A stretch of DNA of 64,000 nt, from positions 9,634,501-9,698,500 of the forward strand of contig JAYKKI010000003.1 of assembly GCA_039881145.1 (NCBI GenBank). Reading direction: 5' to 3'. How positions within the stretch are numbered: position 1 is the stretch's first letter; each line of letters starts with the position of its first letter. Shown piece after piece: positions 1 through 12,129 of this stretch. The notes under the pieces are model-generated. The model was not told where the DNA came from, made no database searches, and worked only from the letters and a program-made list of their open reading frames with translations. The position numbers were made by a program, and so were the translations under genes. The DNA comes from Druceiella hillmani. Its lineage: Eukaryota; Arthropoda; Insecta; Lepidoptera; Hepialidae.

Positions 1-2
1 AC

Positions 3-128
3 GTATACATTTTGGGACACGAACAAATGGATAATATCTCAGAAATGGAGCAAATCAATAAATATATTCTAGAAATATTGAAAAATAACAATGATGAATT
101 GCAGAGAACTCAGAAAAACCTCAAATAG
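3..128 (+). CDS. C-terminal end of a coding region (partial, enters from the left edge)
   Basis: One frame is open from the first bases of the window to a TAG at 126-128, giving 41 residues. The composition is more protein-like than most AT-rich frames here: it starts VYILGHEQMDN and is then a charged, Leu/Ile-spaced stretch with many Glu, Gln, Asn and Lys, compatible with a coiled coil or a charged tail. An AATAAA lies about 42 bases after the stop, as expected for a last exon. I do not recognise the family. The start or upstream exon boundary is outside the window. It could still be a chance frame, because a 41-codon frame is not rare. Confidence 0.42.
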   Translation, partial: VYILGHEQMDNISEMEQINKYILEILKNNNDELQRTQKNLK

Positions 129-169
129 TAGAATTGATAATACTTTACATGAACTATTTTTGTTAATGA

Positions 170-175
170 AATAAA
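170..175 (+). other. Candidate polyadenylation signal AATAAA
   Basis: AATAAA lies 42 bases after the stop of the open frame that enters from the left edge. The hexamer is common by chance in AT-rich DNA, so its support is only its position after a plausible last exon. Confidence 0.3.
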
Positions 176-2400
176 ATTCAGACGATAATAAAATAATAAA
201 TATTATGTACTTTGAATTGAAGTTATTTCACAGTTCTGTTTAAATTGTATCCAAAGAATTTTGAAGTTTAATTTATCATATTGTGACTTCGTCTTTTTAC
301 GATAATTAGTCAGTAAAGGTTACTGAATGTGTGCATCAAATAATATTTTTGTATTTCTGGGCTTTTGAAAGATTATAATTTATGCTCAAAAAATGAATTA
401 AGTGCGTCATTTAATTAGTAAATGTTCAGGTATATTTTAACTGTGCTATCGCTTCATGTAGATAGATCAATGTAGAAATATATATAGAGTTTTTAAAATA
501 GCTTTCTTTATCTCAAACGCCCTCTTTCACTCCCTCAAAAATATACGACTACTGTCGTATATTGATGGGTCGATTGATGAGAAAAAATAAATTGACAAGA
601 AATATACACGGGTGTAAACTTTAAGGATTGCATAGAATGCTAATATTCTGTATTTTCATGGACTTAACACAAACCTTATCGATAGGCGAATCCTCCTTGT
701 TTATTTTTTTATATAATCCTTCGAATTGACTCCTTCTTTCGAATTGCTGCCAATCACGAATAATTACAAACTGTTTCCGATAATCACAATTTATTAGACT
801 TTGAAAACTTATTGCAAGCAACAAAAATATTTAAAATATTCCAATTCCAATAGCAATTTTCAAACTCGAAAATTTTATACGTATCCCTCATCGCCACTAT
901 TCAAAAATACTTGTTAACCATGCTTTACGTGATTATGTGTTTGGATTTTGCTTTTTGCTTCACCGTGTATTAAAAACTCCGCCAAATGTTTCATCTTTTA
1001 TAATATTAAGATTAGATTCTTGCCAATTATTTTCTAAAAGTGACGTAATTATATAATTAAAGCCATCATAACTTATGAATTATTCAATTGTTCAACGGAT
1101 TAACCAACGGACAGACTGAACATAACGTTATATTTATCTTGCTTATTTTTCATTATTTTAGGTAAACATTATATAACATGAAAATTGTATGTATTTAAAT
1201 ATATTTTATATTTCTATATTTAAAAAGTCTTAAAGAAACCAGCCAACAAACCTACATGACTATGCATATTCAATATATAGGAAAAAGCGAGGAAATTATG
1301 GCTTCATTTATTTGTAACTTTTAATTGAGTATAATTCATGGAAAAAATATTTACCGCCCTTTTTTTCTTATTTAGTTGTGTTCGATTTACGATGTTGGCT
1401 CGTTGGTGATGTTAATAACGTGAGGTGCAGTTATGTTTTGAGGATAAAATACATCGAAGATTGTGCGTTATTATCTACCGCAATTATATAACTTGCTCTA
1501 AGCATTTTGTAACAATTTCATTTTATTATCTTTAGGCCTTACTAAAAATGTTAATATTACTAAACCACTTGCAGGTCCAATTAACTATTTTCCTTTATCG
1601 TGTCTGTATAATTTATTTTTAAGAATATGGGTTCTAATTGTGCTTGACATAAATTCATTATGGGTTCTAATTGTGCTTGACATAATTGTGATTGACATAT
1701 ATTCCTACAAATCACAAAAAACTATTGAAATTTTAATCAGACATCAAATAAATGATATTATTTTATTCTAAATTAAAATTGCAAATAACATGAATTTAAC
1801 ATAATATTCGGGTAATTATAGACGCCAGTTTTACATATAATAGGCGACAAAAGTACTATTCATTGTTAATTAAGCATAAATATACAATAACTAAAATATT
1901 TGTTAAATAATTGTGAATCATACAAAATTATACTGACGCTACAGTTGCTCCGAAGGAAAATTCATTTTTTTTATTGAAATTACTGCAAGGATCAAAAATT
2001 AGAATCAAATGACATTTATAATAATTCGAAATAACTTTTAAAAGTTTATTAATAGAAAATAAATAAATATAGGAATTATTACAATAATTTGTTATTGATA
2101 AAATTTACGTACACATAGTTTCAGTACGATCATTAAAATTAAAATAATTTTAAAATTATTTTAAAATAAGATTAATTAAATTGCCTGCCGATATCTTGGA
2201 TTATTTCTAACAACTTGTCCAATTTCCAAACATCAAACTACAAAATAACTTATTTTTATTAAACATTTCAAGTGTCAGCTCTAAAATTCAATCTTCCATA
2301 AATAATAATTCCTCTCGTCAAGTAGATCCATATTTCTTTCTTACCTTGGCCCAATAATATCAATATCTAATAATTTCTTATTTTAATATGTAAATACAAT
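176..2400. other. AT-rich non-coding stretch
   Basis: No open frame with protein-like composition was found on either strand; the frames present are Lys/Asn/Ile/Phe-rich by base composition. The only structure seen is the short direct duplication at 1626-1685. Confidence 0.6.
1626..1685. repeat. Two direct copies of a 27-base unit, period 33
   Basis: TATGGGTTCTAATTGTGC and the nine bases after it occur at 1626-1652 and again at 1659-1685 without a mismatch. A partial echo (TGTGATTGACATA) follows. The identity points to a recent small tandem duplication. Confidence 0.85.
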
Positions 2401-2417
2401 TTTTATTACTTAAAATA

Positions 2418-2641
2418 TCATTTATTCTTATTCTTATAAAAAAAACAATTTTTCAACTTAATCCGCCGTCGGCCGAGGTTAACTGATAGGGTGTACATTG
2501 TATATTGATTAAGGGATTGATCAAACAGAGGTGAATCCTGCACGGAATGTGTTTTGACATGAATTACTAGCTCACTTAGCTTCTCAAACTGAAGCGAAAT
2601 ATTTTGAAAAACTGATGCGAAATTTTCTGAAAAACTCGTGC
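2418..2641 (-). CDS. Weak exon candidate, unrecognised
   Basis: On the minus strand a frame of about 74 codons is open. Its first 45 residues have balanced composition (for example FSENFASVFQNISL, then FEKLSELVIHVK) and are followed by a basic tail near LGRRRIK. An AG with a modest pyrimidine context (TGATTGTTAG) lies at 2643-2642 and could be an acceptor. No convincing GT donor was found at the other end, and no family is recognised. It could be an exon, a fragment of a mobile element or chance. Confidence 0.15.
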
Positions 2642-2904
2642 CTAACAATCATTGGTTTTCAATAAGAAAACACATCTCTCTATTTCAAGGAAGAAGTTTT
2701 ATTATTGTTAGCAGTTGCAGAAGCAGAACCTCGAAATCAAGGTAAGTACTGGCCAGTTAATTAAACAAAATATAAACTTAAGTAGCGATGTTTTGTTTAG
2801 TAATTTTCGAAACGTAAGTTTTTTTTTCCCTAAGTAACACACACAGATGAGGTTGGCTAGCAGTTTTTAGCCACAATTTTTGGTCTTTTCTAGAAAGATT
2901 CTCG

Positions 2905-3330
2905 AAACATCTAGAATGTTTTACTGTACGGAATAATAGGCACAAATAGTATTTATTTAAAAAATAATGAATTTAAATAGCAAATCGAACAAATGAACCG
3001 ATTAGCTACCAAATTGAGTAGGCAATAGGATCCAGTTTATTTTCTACGTGATAATGCTAGACAACATGTTGCAAAACGTACTCGTAATAAATTAGAAGAG
3101 CTCGGCTGTGTTCTTCTCACTCATCCACCATATTAGCCGGTCGTTGCGCCTTCTGATTATTATTTGTTCGGGGCTCTAAATAACCATTTACGTGAAAAAA
3201 ATTCAACGTTAAAGAAGATCTCCATAACGACCTCGCACAGTTTTTTTTTAATCAAAGTCACCGGAATTATACAAAAAAGGCATATTGTCACGGCCAACTA
3301 CATAGCAACAAGTAGTCGATAATAATGGTA
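2905..3330 (+). pseudogene. mariner-type transposase, C-terminal relic
   Basis: Conceptual translation across several frames and stops gives the C-terminal half of a mariner (DD34D) transposase. In order: a tract like EQMNRLATKLS (about 2975-3020), DNARQHVAKRTRNKLEELG with the second catalytic Asp (about 3050-3105), LLTHPPY (about 3115) and APSDYYLFGAL with the third catalytic Asp (about 3147-3180). Traces of the QFF...GI segment and the final QQVVDNNG run to about 3325. A TAG interrupts the PPYSPD motif after the Tyr, and further stops lie upstream. The N-terminal DNA-binding half and the first catalytic Asp were not found and no inverted repeats were recognised, so this is a dead, truncated copy. 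Confidence 0.85.
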
Positions 3331-3639
3331 TATACTCAAATTGAATTATTATATAAATACATATTTACATATATATCCGCAAGCTAGAAAAAAGTGCTAT
3401 AATAATGGAGTTTTACCAACAATCAAACACGATACAGTGAAACAATTTAAAAAAATCGTGATGAATAGATTCAAGCGAATGTTTGACGATATGTTTGAGT
3501 TAATTGAAACTAAGATAACAGTCATAAATTTTAAATATTTTTTAATCAAAATAGAAAAAATGAACAAAATGAAAAATGATACTAATCATCAAAATAAAAG
3601 CAATATGGAAAATAATAATATTTCTACCAAGTTTTTCTA

Positions 3640-6600
3640 ATTTCTCACAAAAAGTGTTAGGGATTATTATTAGTCCATTTGAGGTGATGTTGATTTGTTT
3701 TTTGTTTGAATCTTGTAATTTACCATCAAGGATAAAAGATGGAAAATAAGCGTTTTAGTCACGTGGGACAAAATGTCTACAGCGGTAATAGCATAGGAAT
3801 AATTTCCATCATTATTAAGTGAAGATAATTGCCCTTCAGATTGGGATGGTGTTGGTAGGAGTGACGAGACTACTCTGATATTGTGCTGTGGTAATGAGCA
3901 AATAAGTTGCGGTAAGAGTCAGATGACTCTCTTTGATTAGAACGTAAAATGTATCCTGAAACTATCTTCGACTAAATGAAGTAATCCGTTTTCCATTACT
4001 ATTTACGTACTTTTCATTTTAACCGCGGCTTGCCTTATAGGCGTGGACATTTTGACAGTATTAGGAAATTATATAAATAAATGTTCAAGTACATCTAATT
4101 CTTATATTGGCGGAGTATTTCTATTTTGATTATAATCAGTAATCTTGTCTATAGGTGATAATAATGTTCCTGCTTTTCTTGTTTTTCTCCAATTTTCTGG
4201 CGTAGTAATTAACATAATATTATCACAAAAAAAGTGTAAATGTATAAGGCATCAGAAACAATTTCTGTGTTTTTATCAGCATATGCCAATATTTTCGAAA
4301 ACAAAAAATTATTTTACAAATTCCATATATAGCCAATGGCAAATAATTCTAATTTTAAGGCGCTTTGACCTGTAGAAAATGCCTATGACATTTATCGAGA
4401 TGACAGTGAAAAGAATAAATAGAACTGAGTTAGTAGAATATACTTCATGAACAAGAATATACTTCGTCGAAGTTTCCAATCAAATGCTAAATTTTTCAAA
4501 TATTTTATGGAAGATAAGAAGGTAAGGAGTACATTTCCACTCACTTTAAAACCAACTATTTTACAAATTATGTGAAAATGGTTATGGAAATGACTGATAG
4601 ATGAAACCATAATTTTATTTTAAAAGTCCTTTCCAGTAAAATAGTCTTTGGTTCAGTCATACAATAATTCTTTTCAAATATTTTGCTTTATGTTAACAGA
4701 GATCTACGTATTAAGCATTTATTTACAACATTTTATGCATATCTGAAATTGCGAGGCTGTGAGAGCCGAGCGGACCAACAAATCATGAAGGATATGAGAA
4801 AACCGTCAAAGTTCTCTTCTTACTGCGCAACTTCTTTATTTAAAGTTTATCAACGGAGGTATATTAATTTTAGAACTCAATGGAAATGCAAGTTTTTGTT
4901 TTACAAAATTGTAAATTATATCATATCCATTTAAAAACCTTTTAAGTCACTTCGTAAAAATGTTATATTTATTTTAATATATTATACTTATATTTATAAT
5001 AATAAATGTTATGTTAATCCGTACAAATTTTATATACAATAAATTTTAGATTTAATATTAAAATATTGTTAAGATAACAAAAACTACCTAAAAATTTAAA
5101 CTAAATCGGTACACAATATTTCAACTTTCTGCTTGAATAAAGTAACTTACTTTTTAAACTTTATTAAAAGTTTAAAGTGCAAAAACTGCATTTTTACGAC
5201 GTAAAGTTTAGCTCAAATACAAACACCAGGTCCTAAAACTTTTGCAAGTGTACATGATTATTTTCAGTAACTAGTTCATGGACAAACTGCGAAGTACCGC
5301 AAATGTGGTACGGTAACTTGAAAAAAAAATATCATATAGCAATATACGTATCCATGACATGGTTCAACAAATTATAGGTTATATATAAGACAATCCACCT
5401 CAGTTTCCACAAATTTTTGCAAGAATAAATACATTTTGAATTTTTCTGGCAGGAGATAAAGGAATATATCACTATTTTTTGTATGTTACTACGGATACTT
5501 TATATTTAAAAGTCAATAGTAAATACAAATTAATTCTTAATAATAATTTAAAATTTATTTTTAAGAAAATTAATGACACTATCTTGGATGGAATATAAAT
5601 TAATTCATATTCGTTCATTGTATGTTTTGTTGAGTTCAATTCTAAAAATATTTAGTCATTTTATTTAAACGCTCACTTGATGTTTCAGGACAAGTTAATT
5701 CAATTTTATGTTTACATGTTAGCCGTTATCAGTGACTTTATCCGAATTTTATATTATGTAGGAGATAACTTTACTTGTTTAGAATCTGAAACGAAATCTG
5801 ACGATTTTGAAAATTTGCTTATCTAAGCAAAGGAGTACCCGTATAGCTTTCACGAATATTTTTTAATATTATTTATGAAACTCTGTACATTTTCGTAATA
5901 TAACATTTATTCTATATATAACATTTATTCTATATATTAGCTCGTAATATGACATTTTGTAGATATTAATGAAATTGTTCACATCTAATGGGAAAAGGCA
6001 TCATATATTGAACAAAATGATTCTATATGTAATTTAGGTTCATAAATTTGTTTTCCTTCATTCGTGTTACTATAATTTACTAATAGTAAATAAGCATATG
6101 AAAGTTGTTAAAATTTGCTTTCTAACCTAAAGAATGAATGAAAACAAAGAATGGAAATTCTTAGGGCAGTATATTGATTGCAAGAAAATGTAAGTACTGA
6201 ATATGAAAAACCCACTGAATACTTTTTAAATAAATTACCTTCTTCGAATAATTATTTTATCTTTGAAGATAGAAATTAAGTAATTTTATTTGTAGTTTAA
6301 ACTGAATTACAGTAAATATAGGGATGTAAATGTTAAACAGATTAAAAACTCAAGAATAAAATATTTAAAGAATCAATGACATTAAAAATATTATATTTCG
6401 TATAATATTTTCTCAAAATTATTTTCATTGAAAATATATTTTCCTAATGTTAGGACAACGATTTTCCGCTGTACCATAAAGGTAACATTTGCATAATTTG
6501 AACACTCAGTTAATGCTTGGTTTTTATATCCAATTATAAAAATCCGTTTTATTCGCCAGTTAATTATCAGCATAATTATACGATTTTTATAATATGAAAT

Positions 6601-6900
6601 CTCATAAGTGACATTAATTAACGTATCTCAGTTCCAGTAAAATGTTTCAAAGTACAATTTCAGATTTCTATCTTCAGATTTTATTGCCTTTAATCAATTT
6701 ATTTAGATTAAATGTTACAATTCAAAAACAATATTAATGAAATGTGGAAAGCAATTCCTTCATGTAGGATTTTTCACCGTAAAAAATATCAAGTCAGAGA
6801 GAATTAGCAAATTACCAAATCGTCACAAACCGCAACCTACCATACAGCATCGTAACTCAAAACTAAACTACAATCCCATCTTGACCATCAGCAACACAAA
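3640..6900. other. AT-rich non-coding stretch
   Basis: Nothing gene-like could be supported. A block near 3740-3990 is somewhat richer in G+C but has stops in the frames I read. A small direct repeat (taacatttattctatata, two copies) lies near 5900-5940. Confidence 0.55.
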
Positions 6901-6903
6901 TAT

Positions 6904-7167
6904 TTAATTCCCAACCTCAAGAAGTTCGGACGATACCCTCCATCCTTTATATCTAACGCCTTGGTTTAACCCGTCCACCGCCGCCGATGATTTACTTGCA
7001 AACCGTGACCATTTTATGAATATCTCCTTGGGCCGACGGCGCGTTCCTTTCGTTTTGTTTATGCCTCCGTTCGCCTTCCATTTCCCTCGTGTCGCAGCAT
7101 ATGCGAGTACGGATTTATTAAGTTGGTCTTTTGAAGGTTGAAGGGATTTTTTATTTACTATTTTTGT
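6904..7167 (-). other. GC-rich island with an 87-codon open frame lacking ATG
   Basis: The segment of roughly 6880-7110 stands out from its AT-rich surroundings by its G+C content. On the minus strand one frame is open from 7167 to a TAA at 6904-6906 and contains no Met. It reads as a basic segment (about RGKWKANGGINKTKGTRRR), then KEIFIKWSRFASKSSAAV, then a tail ending ELLEVGN. It could be an exon (an AG at the CTTCAAAAG near 7130 could be an acceptor), a conserved regulatory element or a CpG-bearing promoter region. No family is recognised. The opposite strand has frequent stops. Confidence 0.3.
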
Positions 7168-8177
7168 TTAGTTTTGCTGGAAGTGTAGATGGTTTCTTTA
7201 AGAAAATTTGAGGTTAGTAAACAGAACATTTTTCAGCATTCATTAGATTTACAGAGAAGGGCAATACTTTCATGGTTATGTGCCATATAAGAATTTTTAT
7301 AATTTTATAATATTATTTCGATTGTATTTATGTTGAGTATTTTATCGAATAACAGAATAGGTGATACTTACATCTGTAAAATAAATTATATATTTTTGCT
7401 ACATTAATGTTTTAAATTGCTTTAAGATTTTTTCTGTATTTTTCGGCAAAAGGGACAAATGATTAGATAAACGATATTTAGAGAAACGTATTTTAAAAAA
7501 ATATAGTAGTTTACTTTGGAAAACTATGAAAAACATTAACTGACTGGTGTTATGGTTGGCTGTAAGAAATTGCTCTCGTAGCAATAAGTCCATCATATGT
7601 ACCAATTAGATACATTAAAGTGGATAGATAAAACCAACATTGGTAAATAATCATTAGTAAACATAAATTTTCCCATTTGTCAATAAAAAAATGTAACAAT
7701 ATTATAGGTGTGATAAAGGGCAACAATATAAAAAAGTTAATTAATATGACAAGACAGTAAATATATTTTTATATAATGTAACGAAAGGCTAAAAATTAAT
7801 GGTCACATTTTTAATTTTTTTTTTAACCTTAACCACAAAAAATATTTCACATTAATTTCTGTCATAAAAAATATGTTTTGGCTTAGTTTCTATATATAGT
7901 TTAATTTACATTTTTGACAGTGAACCATTTAATACTATCTCTGTTTTAACAAAAGCATATTGCTATAAAGAAACTAATTTCTTTAGTACGAACGACATTA
8001 AACATATATGTACATTAGTCGTCTCTACGGCTTCGTTCGCGTGTAATTACGATTTTTTTTTCCTTCTTTTTACTTTTATATATTATCCCTGTATGAATAA
8101 TTTCATCAAAATTCGTCAAGTATATTTGGCGAGATACCCGCTCAAATTATCATACAGACAACAGTCTAAAAACGTGT

Positions 8178-8301
8178 TATTAGCAAAGATTCTTCTATCT
8201 TTGCTAATATCCCACCTGAAGATGTTGTAATACAACGAAACCTAGGTCGTGGTAAAGAAATTAAAGATAGTAAAAACATCACGTAGTTTCATTTAATTGT
8301 G
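8178..8301 (+). repeat. Ribozyme-bearing repeat, copy 1 (half element)
   Basis: This block is homologous to the arms of the elements at 47.5-48.4 kb and 62.8 kb. It opens with a perfect 13-bp hairpin (TATTAGCAAAGAT at 8178-8190, loop TCTTCT, complement at 8197-8209), continues with the ribozyme-like core, and ends with a tract ending CATCACGTAGTTTCATTTAATTGTG. The terminal TATTTGGCGTT motif that bounds the other copies is missing after it; a decayed TATATTTGGCGAGA lies upstream at about 8122. The unit therefore looks truncated or rearranged. Confidence 0.75.
8212..8252 (+). ncRNA. Candidate type I hammerhead self-cleaving ribozyme, copy 1
   Basis: The parts lie in the order of a type I hammerhead with a minimal stem III. 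CCAC (8212-8215) is the stem I strand. CTGAAGA (8216-8222) matches core CUGANGA. One unpaired T follows, then stem II GTTGT-AAT-ACAAC (8224-8236). GAA (8237-8239) is the second core strand. ACCTAGGT (8240-8247) can form the two-pair stem III seen in minimal forms. C8248 is at the expected cleavage position, and GTGG (8249-8252) pairs with CCAC. Stem I can continue outside an internal loop by pairing CTATCTTT (8195-8202) with AAAGATAG (8263-8270). The odd point is the extra T between the core and stem II. The fit is by eye; no folding was run. Confidence 0.62.
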
Positions 8302-8394
8302 TAAAATATTTAAGATAATGGAAATTGCAGCCGTCCGTGAAATACATGCTGTAACTCACGGGTAGTAAATAATTCAGTCATTTAATTAAGAAAA

Positions 8395-8640
8395 ACTGAA
8401 TTCAATTGGACAATCCACTTCATTGCTCAGATCCTGGCTATCAATTGTTATACCATTTGAAGTGGCATTTTATGAGTCAATACTTTAACAACGATGGCCA
8501 AGTTAAAGAAGCCGTAGAAGTATGACTACGTATAGCTATTTCGTAATTAGAGAATGAAAAACTGATCTGATCAAATAGAACCTTAGACCTTTATTACGAC
8601 AGAAATACATTTAAAAGGAATTTTAGGTCTTGAACTTTAT
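8395..8640 (+). pseudogene. mariner-type transposase, C-terminal relic (second, divergent copy)
   Basis: Read across two frames, the sequence gives a degraded version of the mariner HPPYSPDLAPSDYHLF region (here about NPLHCSDPGYQLLYHL, 8417-8462), then QYFNNDGQVKEAVEV (about 8473-8520). The latter matches the segment between the third catalytic Asp and the C-terminus. A stop (TGA) follows and the last part is barely recognisable (about LYYDRNTFKR, 8590-8620). It differs clearly from the relic at 2.9 kb, so the two come from different mariner lineages. It lies about 95 bases after the ribozyme-bearing repeat. Confidence 0.7.
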
Positions 8641-8649
8641 ATAGAAATT

Positions 8650-11600
8650 AAATTGTTAAAACAATGTTTCTGCTGTTTTAACCAAAACGACCTTTTTTCG
8701 TACATTCCTAATTTAAACATAAAACATGACAATATTTCTGAATTTTATTTCCAATATGGAAACACTTTTCATTTGTGTTTAGGAATAATTATACCTCATT
8801 TTTATCTTTAAGTTCTATCTTAAATTATATGTAAAATATAATTATTAGGCCCAATATGACAATATCTTAAATACTGTAATAAACCAGCGTCACCGAGACC
8901 ATTCAATACTAAAATCGATAGTTATTTGAAATAAATTTTTTGTTTTAAAATCTCGATATTATACTTTGTATAAATCTTATATGTTCTTTAGTCTACATTT
9001 CTAAACCATATTTTAGTCATTTTAGATTGTTTCACTTCTAGTCTTTGATTCTATACTAGTAGATGTTCTTATAGACCTTCATATAAATTACAAAGAATAT
9101 GTGTGTTAATTTTCGGCATTTAAAATTTTTTCAGCCAAATCCCCATCTTTGTTTATAAAATTTCTTTTTAGATTTTTTTTTTCTACTCAATATATAATAA
9201 ACTGCATTTGCAACCATTACTTTCATAACTTTCTTCAAGTTTACCTGCTACATCTACTTCGCTTTTAAGTTTATTGCAAAATATTTTAATTTCTGTTTCC
9301 CCTCTCTGTTATCTAATATTTTAGTTTCTGTTTCCCTTCCTTTGCCTTTGTTCTCTGGCTCTATCTAAATATCGTGATGTAAGGTTGACGACATATGTAT
9401 ACAATGCGGTTTCTTTCTAAATATTGTGAAATAAGGTTCACGCCATATGTAAAAAATGAGGTTTTTCAACTTAAAAAACCAAGTCTCATGCAGTGAAATG
9501 CAAAAAGAGGAATGTTTTTTTTCACATCAAACCTTGAATTAAAGAAAGGTTCACATACTGTGGGCTCAAGTTTAGAAATCAAATTTACTTGGTAATTTTT
9601 ATGTTAATTAATTGTAATTCCATAACTCATAAATAGTTGCAGAGAATAACATTTCTTGTAGGTCCGGTTACAGATATTACTAACCAGTTCACGGTCATTT
9701 AATTTCTTTCTCATTAGGTAATAGCTATCATTTCGTCTTTTTTCCAAGTAAGTTTTTAATTTCAATATATAAATGTCATTTTATTAACTAAAGCGTTCAT
9801 ATTTATATCGTATTACATATAAATATTACAATTTACTATTAAACGATGGTTACTTATTCAAAAGTGATTATAGGTATTCTGAAACATTTCTCTGAACACT
9901 TCAAATACCTGTTTATATTTGCCGTTGCTGTATTCGTTGCTGTATTTGTAGTGTAGTTTGTCCCGTCGTTAAATCTCTGATTATTTATCAGAAATTTTAA
10001 ACTTTTTTAATACGGTTTCAAAAAATAAACAAATTTGAGGTACCATTTGTTTATTGTTAAAACGAACAGAGCTCGCACACACTAAGGCATATGTAAATAT
10101 TAATTTATTTCAAAATATGATTTTTACCTTGGAATTATATTGCTTGATATATCTTTTACCGTCCTAAAAATATGGTGATTTTTTCATCAAGTAGGACTAT
10201 CGCCATATTTTTCTTTTAAACTTTAGCAATTTTTCCATTAATGTGAATACTTTTCTTTTGAACTGGGAATTTTTCTATTAATATTTTTTTTTGTATATTT
10301 TTACTTAAGCAATTTTGCCGGTGTTCCATTTGCATTTCTTCTTGAATAGATTTCCTCTTTATTTCAACGTTTTGTAACGTTTTAATGATTGTGAGTGTGC
10401 GTGTGAACATTTACATGAATTTATTGACAAATCTGTATATGTGGCGATTAAATTATTACTATGGTCAGAAAGGAAATTTAATTGCAAATTTCTCGTATAA
10501 GATTGAAAACATATTTAATTTCCACACTGTAATAAAGCCAGTGAGCAGATTAAATTTGGAAACTCTTTAAATATTGACTCTCCTTGGACAAAAGCTGGAT
10601 CATACGGTGTTAACAGAAAAAACAATTACGGGGTGTGATTCACATGAATATGCAGATTTTTGTTAATTTCATAAAGAGAGAAGACTTTCAGGGTATATAA
10701 TTTTATTTACTCGTAGTGTCAAGAAAATCTTTCTCGATATTTCAAAAATATGTTAAAAATTGGTTATCAAATCCTATGTTCGCCGCGTATTTATAGTCAG
10801 TTGAAATAAATGGATATTAATTTTTTTTTTATATACACTACGTCATAGAAGTTTTCATTATGTAGTCTGTTACATGCTAGTTTTATAAATAGGCTATGGT
10901 CAATTTGCGAAAAGAAAATTCAAGTAATAGCAAATTATTTTCCGATAATGGTACTAATTATCTTTTATTACTTGTCAGCACTTACGGCTGTTATTCTATT
11001 TTATTTTCGTATACTAATAGTTATCTGATCGATTCGATTTGAACACAGGATTGTTGTATTATTGTCAAATTTCTTTTTTCACATTTTTGTGTTTTTATTT
11101 ATTATTATGCCATAAACTATATATGTTTTAAGTTATTTTTGAATTGGTTTTAAAGCCAAATGAATTTACGAAAAGGTATTAGAATTAAATATCTTTTGAA
11201 AAACCTACTTTATAAAAGGTAGGTACTGAAAGTAAAAAATATATAACTCAAAATAGGTATCTTAAATAGATATATGCAATAAATGACTAAATTACTTATG
11301 TGTGAAGTCGGTTCCAATACTGTCGATCAACTCAAACTAATTTATAATTTAATTTAATTAATAATGTAAATTTAAAATTTTAACTTCTAATATATTTACA
11401 GTGCTAAATAGATTCATAAAAAGCGTATTTATAATATAAAAGTTTACATTTGTTCAAGCTGATCGGTGGTGCTGGAGCCGATTTCAATCATCATATATAT
11501 TAATACGCTAAGGTTAAGATGTTACACTCCCTTTTTATAAAAAACCTCACAACTAATCCACATAAATTATATATCATTTTATAGATAATTGCTTGCTCTA

Positions 11601-11655
11601 CGGGCATCCACAAATAAAAAAATTATTATTGCTATTGTTTTTGCAAATTAATTAA
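8650..11655. other. AT-rich non-coding stretch
   Basis: No supported gene. Contains a 52-base-period duplication (9365-9464) and, just upstream, two copies of AATATTTTA(A/G)TTTCTGTTTCCC at about 9280-9340. The rest shows only composition-driven frames. Confidence 0.55.
9365..9464. repeat. Two diverged direct units, period 52
   Basis: CTAAATATCGTGATGTAAGG at 9365 and its diverged copy CTAAATATTGTGAAATAAGG at 9417 are each followed by related sequence with CCATATGTA/ACATATGTA and end in GCGGTTT/GAGGTTT. Several substitutions separate the copies, so the duplication is not recent. Confidence 0.75.
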
Positions 11656-11659
11656 ATAT

Positions 11660-11905
11660 TAAAATTATATACACAAAACAGCAATGCTGCCATCTAACGG
11701 CTCAACGTCAATATGATTGACGGTCGGTAAAATTTTTGTTTAATTTCAAATCCACTCACGTATAAACAAAGTGGCGCTTTAACTCAATGATCAAGTTGAT
11801 ACTTGCGCCTCTATATGTCAATTTTAGTAAAATATTTGTTTGATCTGTCATCTGAGCTTCATAATGGAATAAATAATGCGAAGACTTCGCACGGGTCACG
11901 CTAGT
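11660..11905 (+). mobile_element. Helitron-like 3' end fragment
   Basis: The segment ends with a classic Helitron 3' terminus: a short hairpin GCGAA-GAC-TTCGC (11878-11890), then ACGGGTCACG, then CTAG (11901-11904) followed by T, the expected 3' flanking base. The upstream 200 bases, with a G+C-richer stretch near GCCATCTAACGGCTCAACG, resemble the body of non-autonomous insect Helitrons, but I could not find a matching 5' TC terminus, so the left limit is approximate. No coding content. Confidence 0.5.
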
Positions 11906-12129
11906 AATAAGTAATTTAGTTATTTATTGCCAATAAGTAGGTAGTTTAAGTTAATTAATTTTTACTTTTTAATACCTAAGTTTTTTCAAGTCGGTTTTTT
12001 AAACGATAATTTATTTTAGAATTTTAAGCGATTAATACATTAATATATTATATAAATATTAAAATTTACTACCAAAAGCTAGTATATAGATAATATCCTC
12101 TTTATCTTAAGTTGATTATCAAAAACAAA

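Noticed and set aside
4683..4934. 83-codon plus-strand frame with a CESRADQQIMKDMRKPSKFSS segment
   Set aside because: The middle is unusual but the ends are composition-driven and no splice boundary fits.
8015..8050. CTACGGCTTCGTTCGCGTG block considered as a Helitron 3' hairpin
   Set aside because: No CTRR end or clear hairpin in the correct position.
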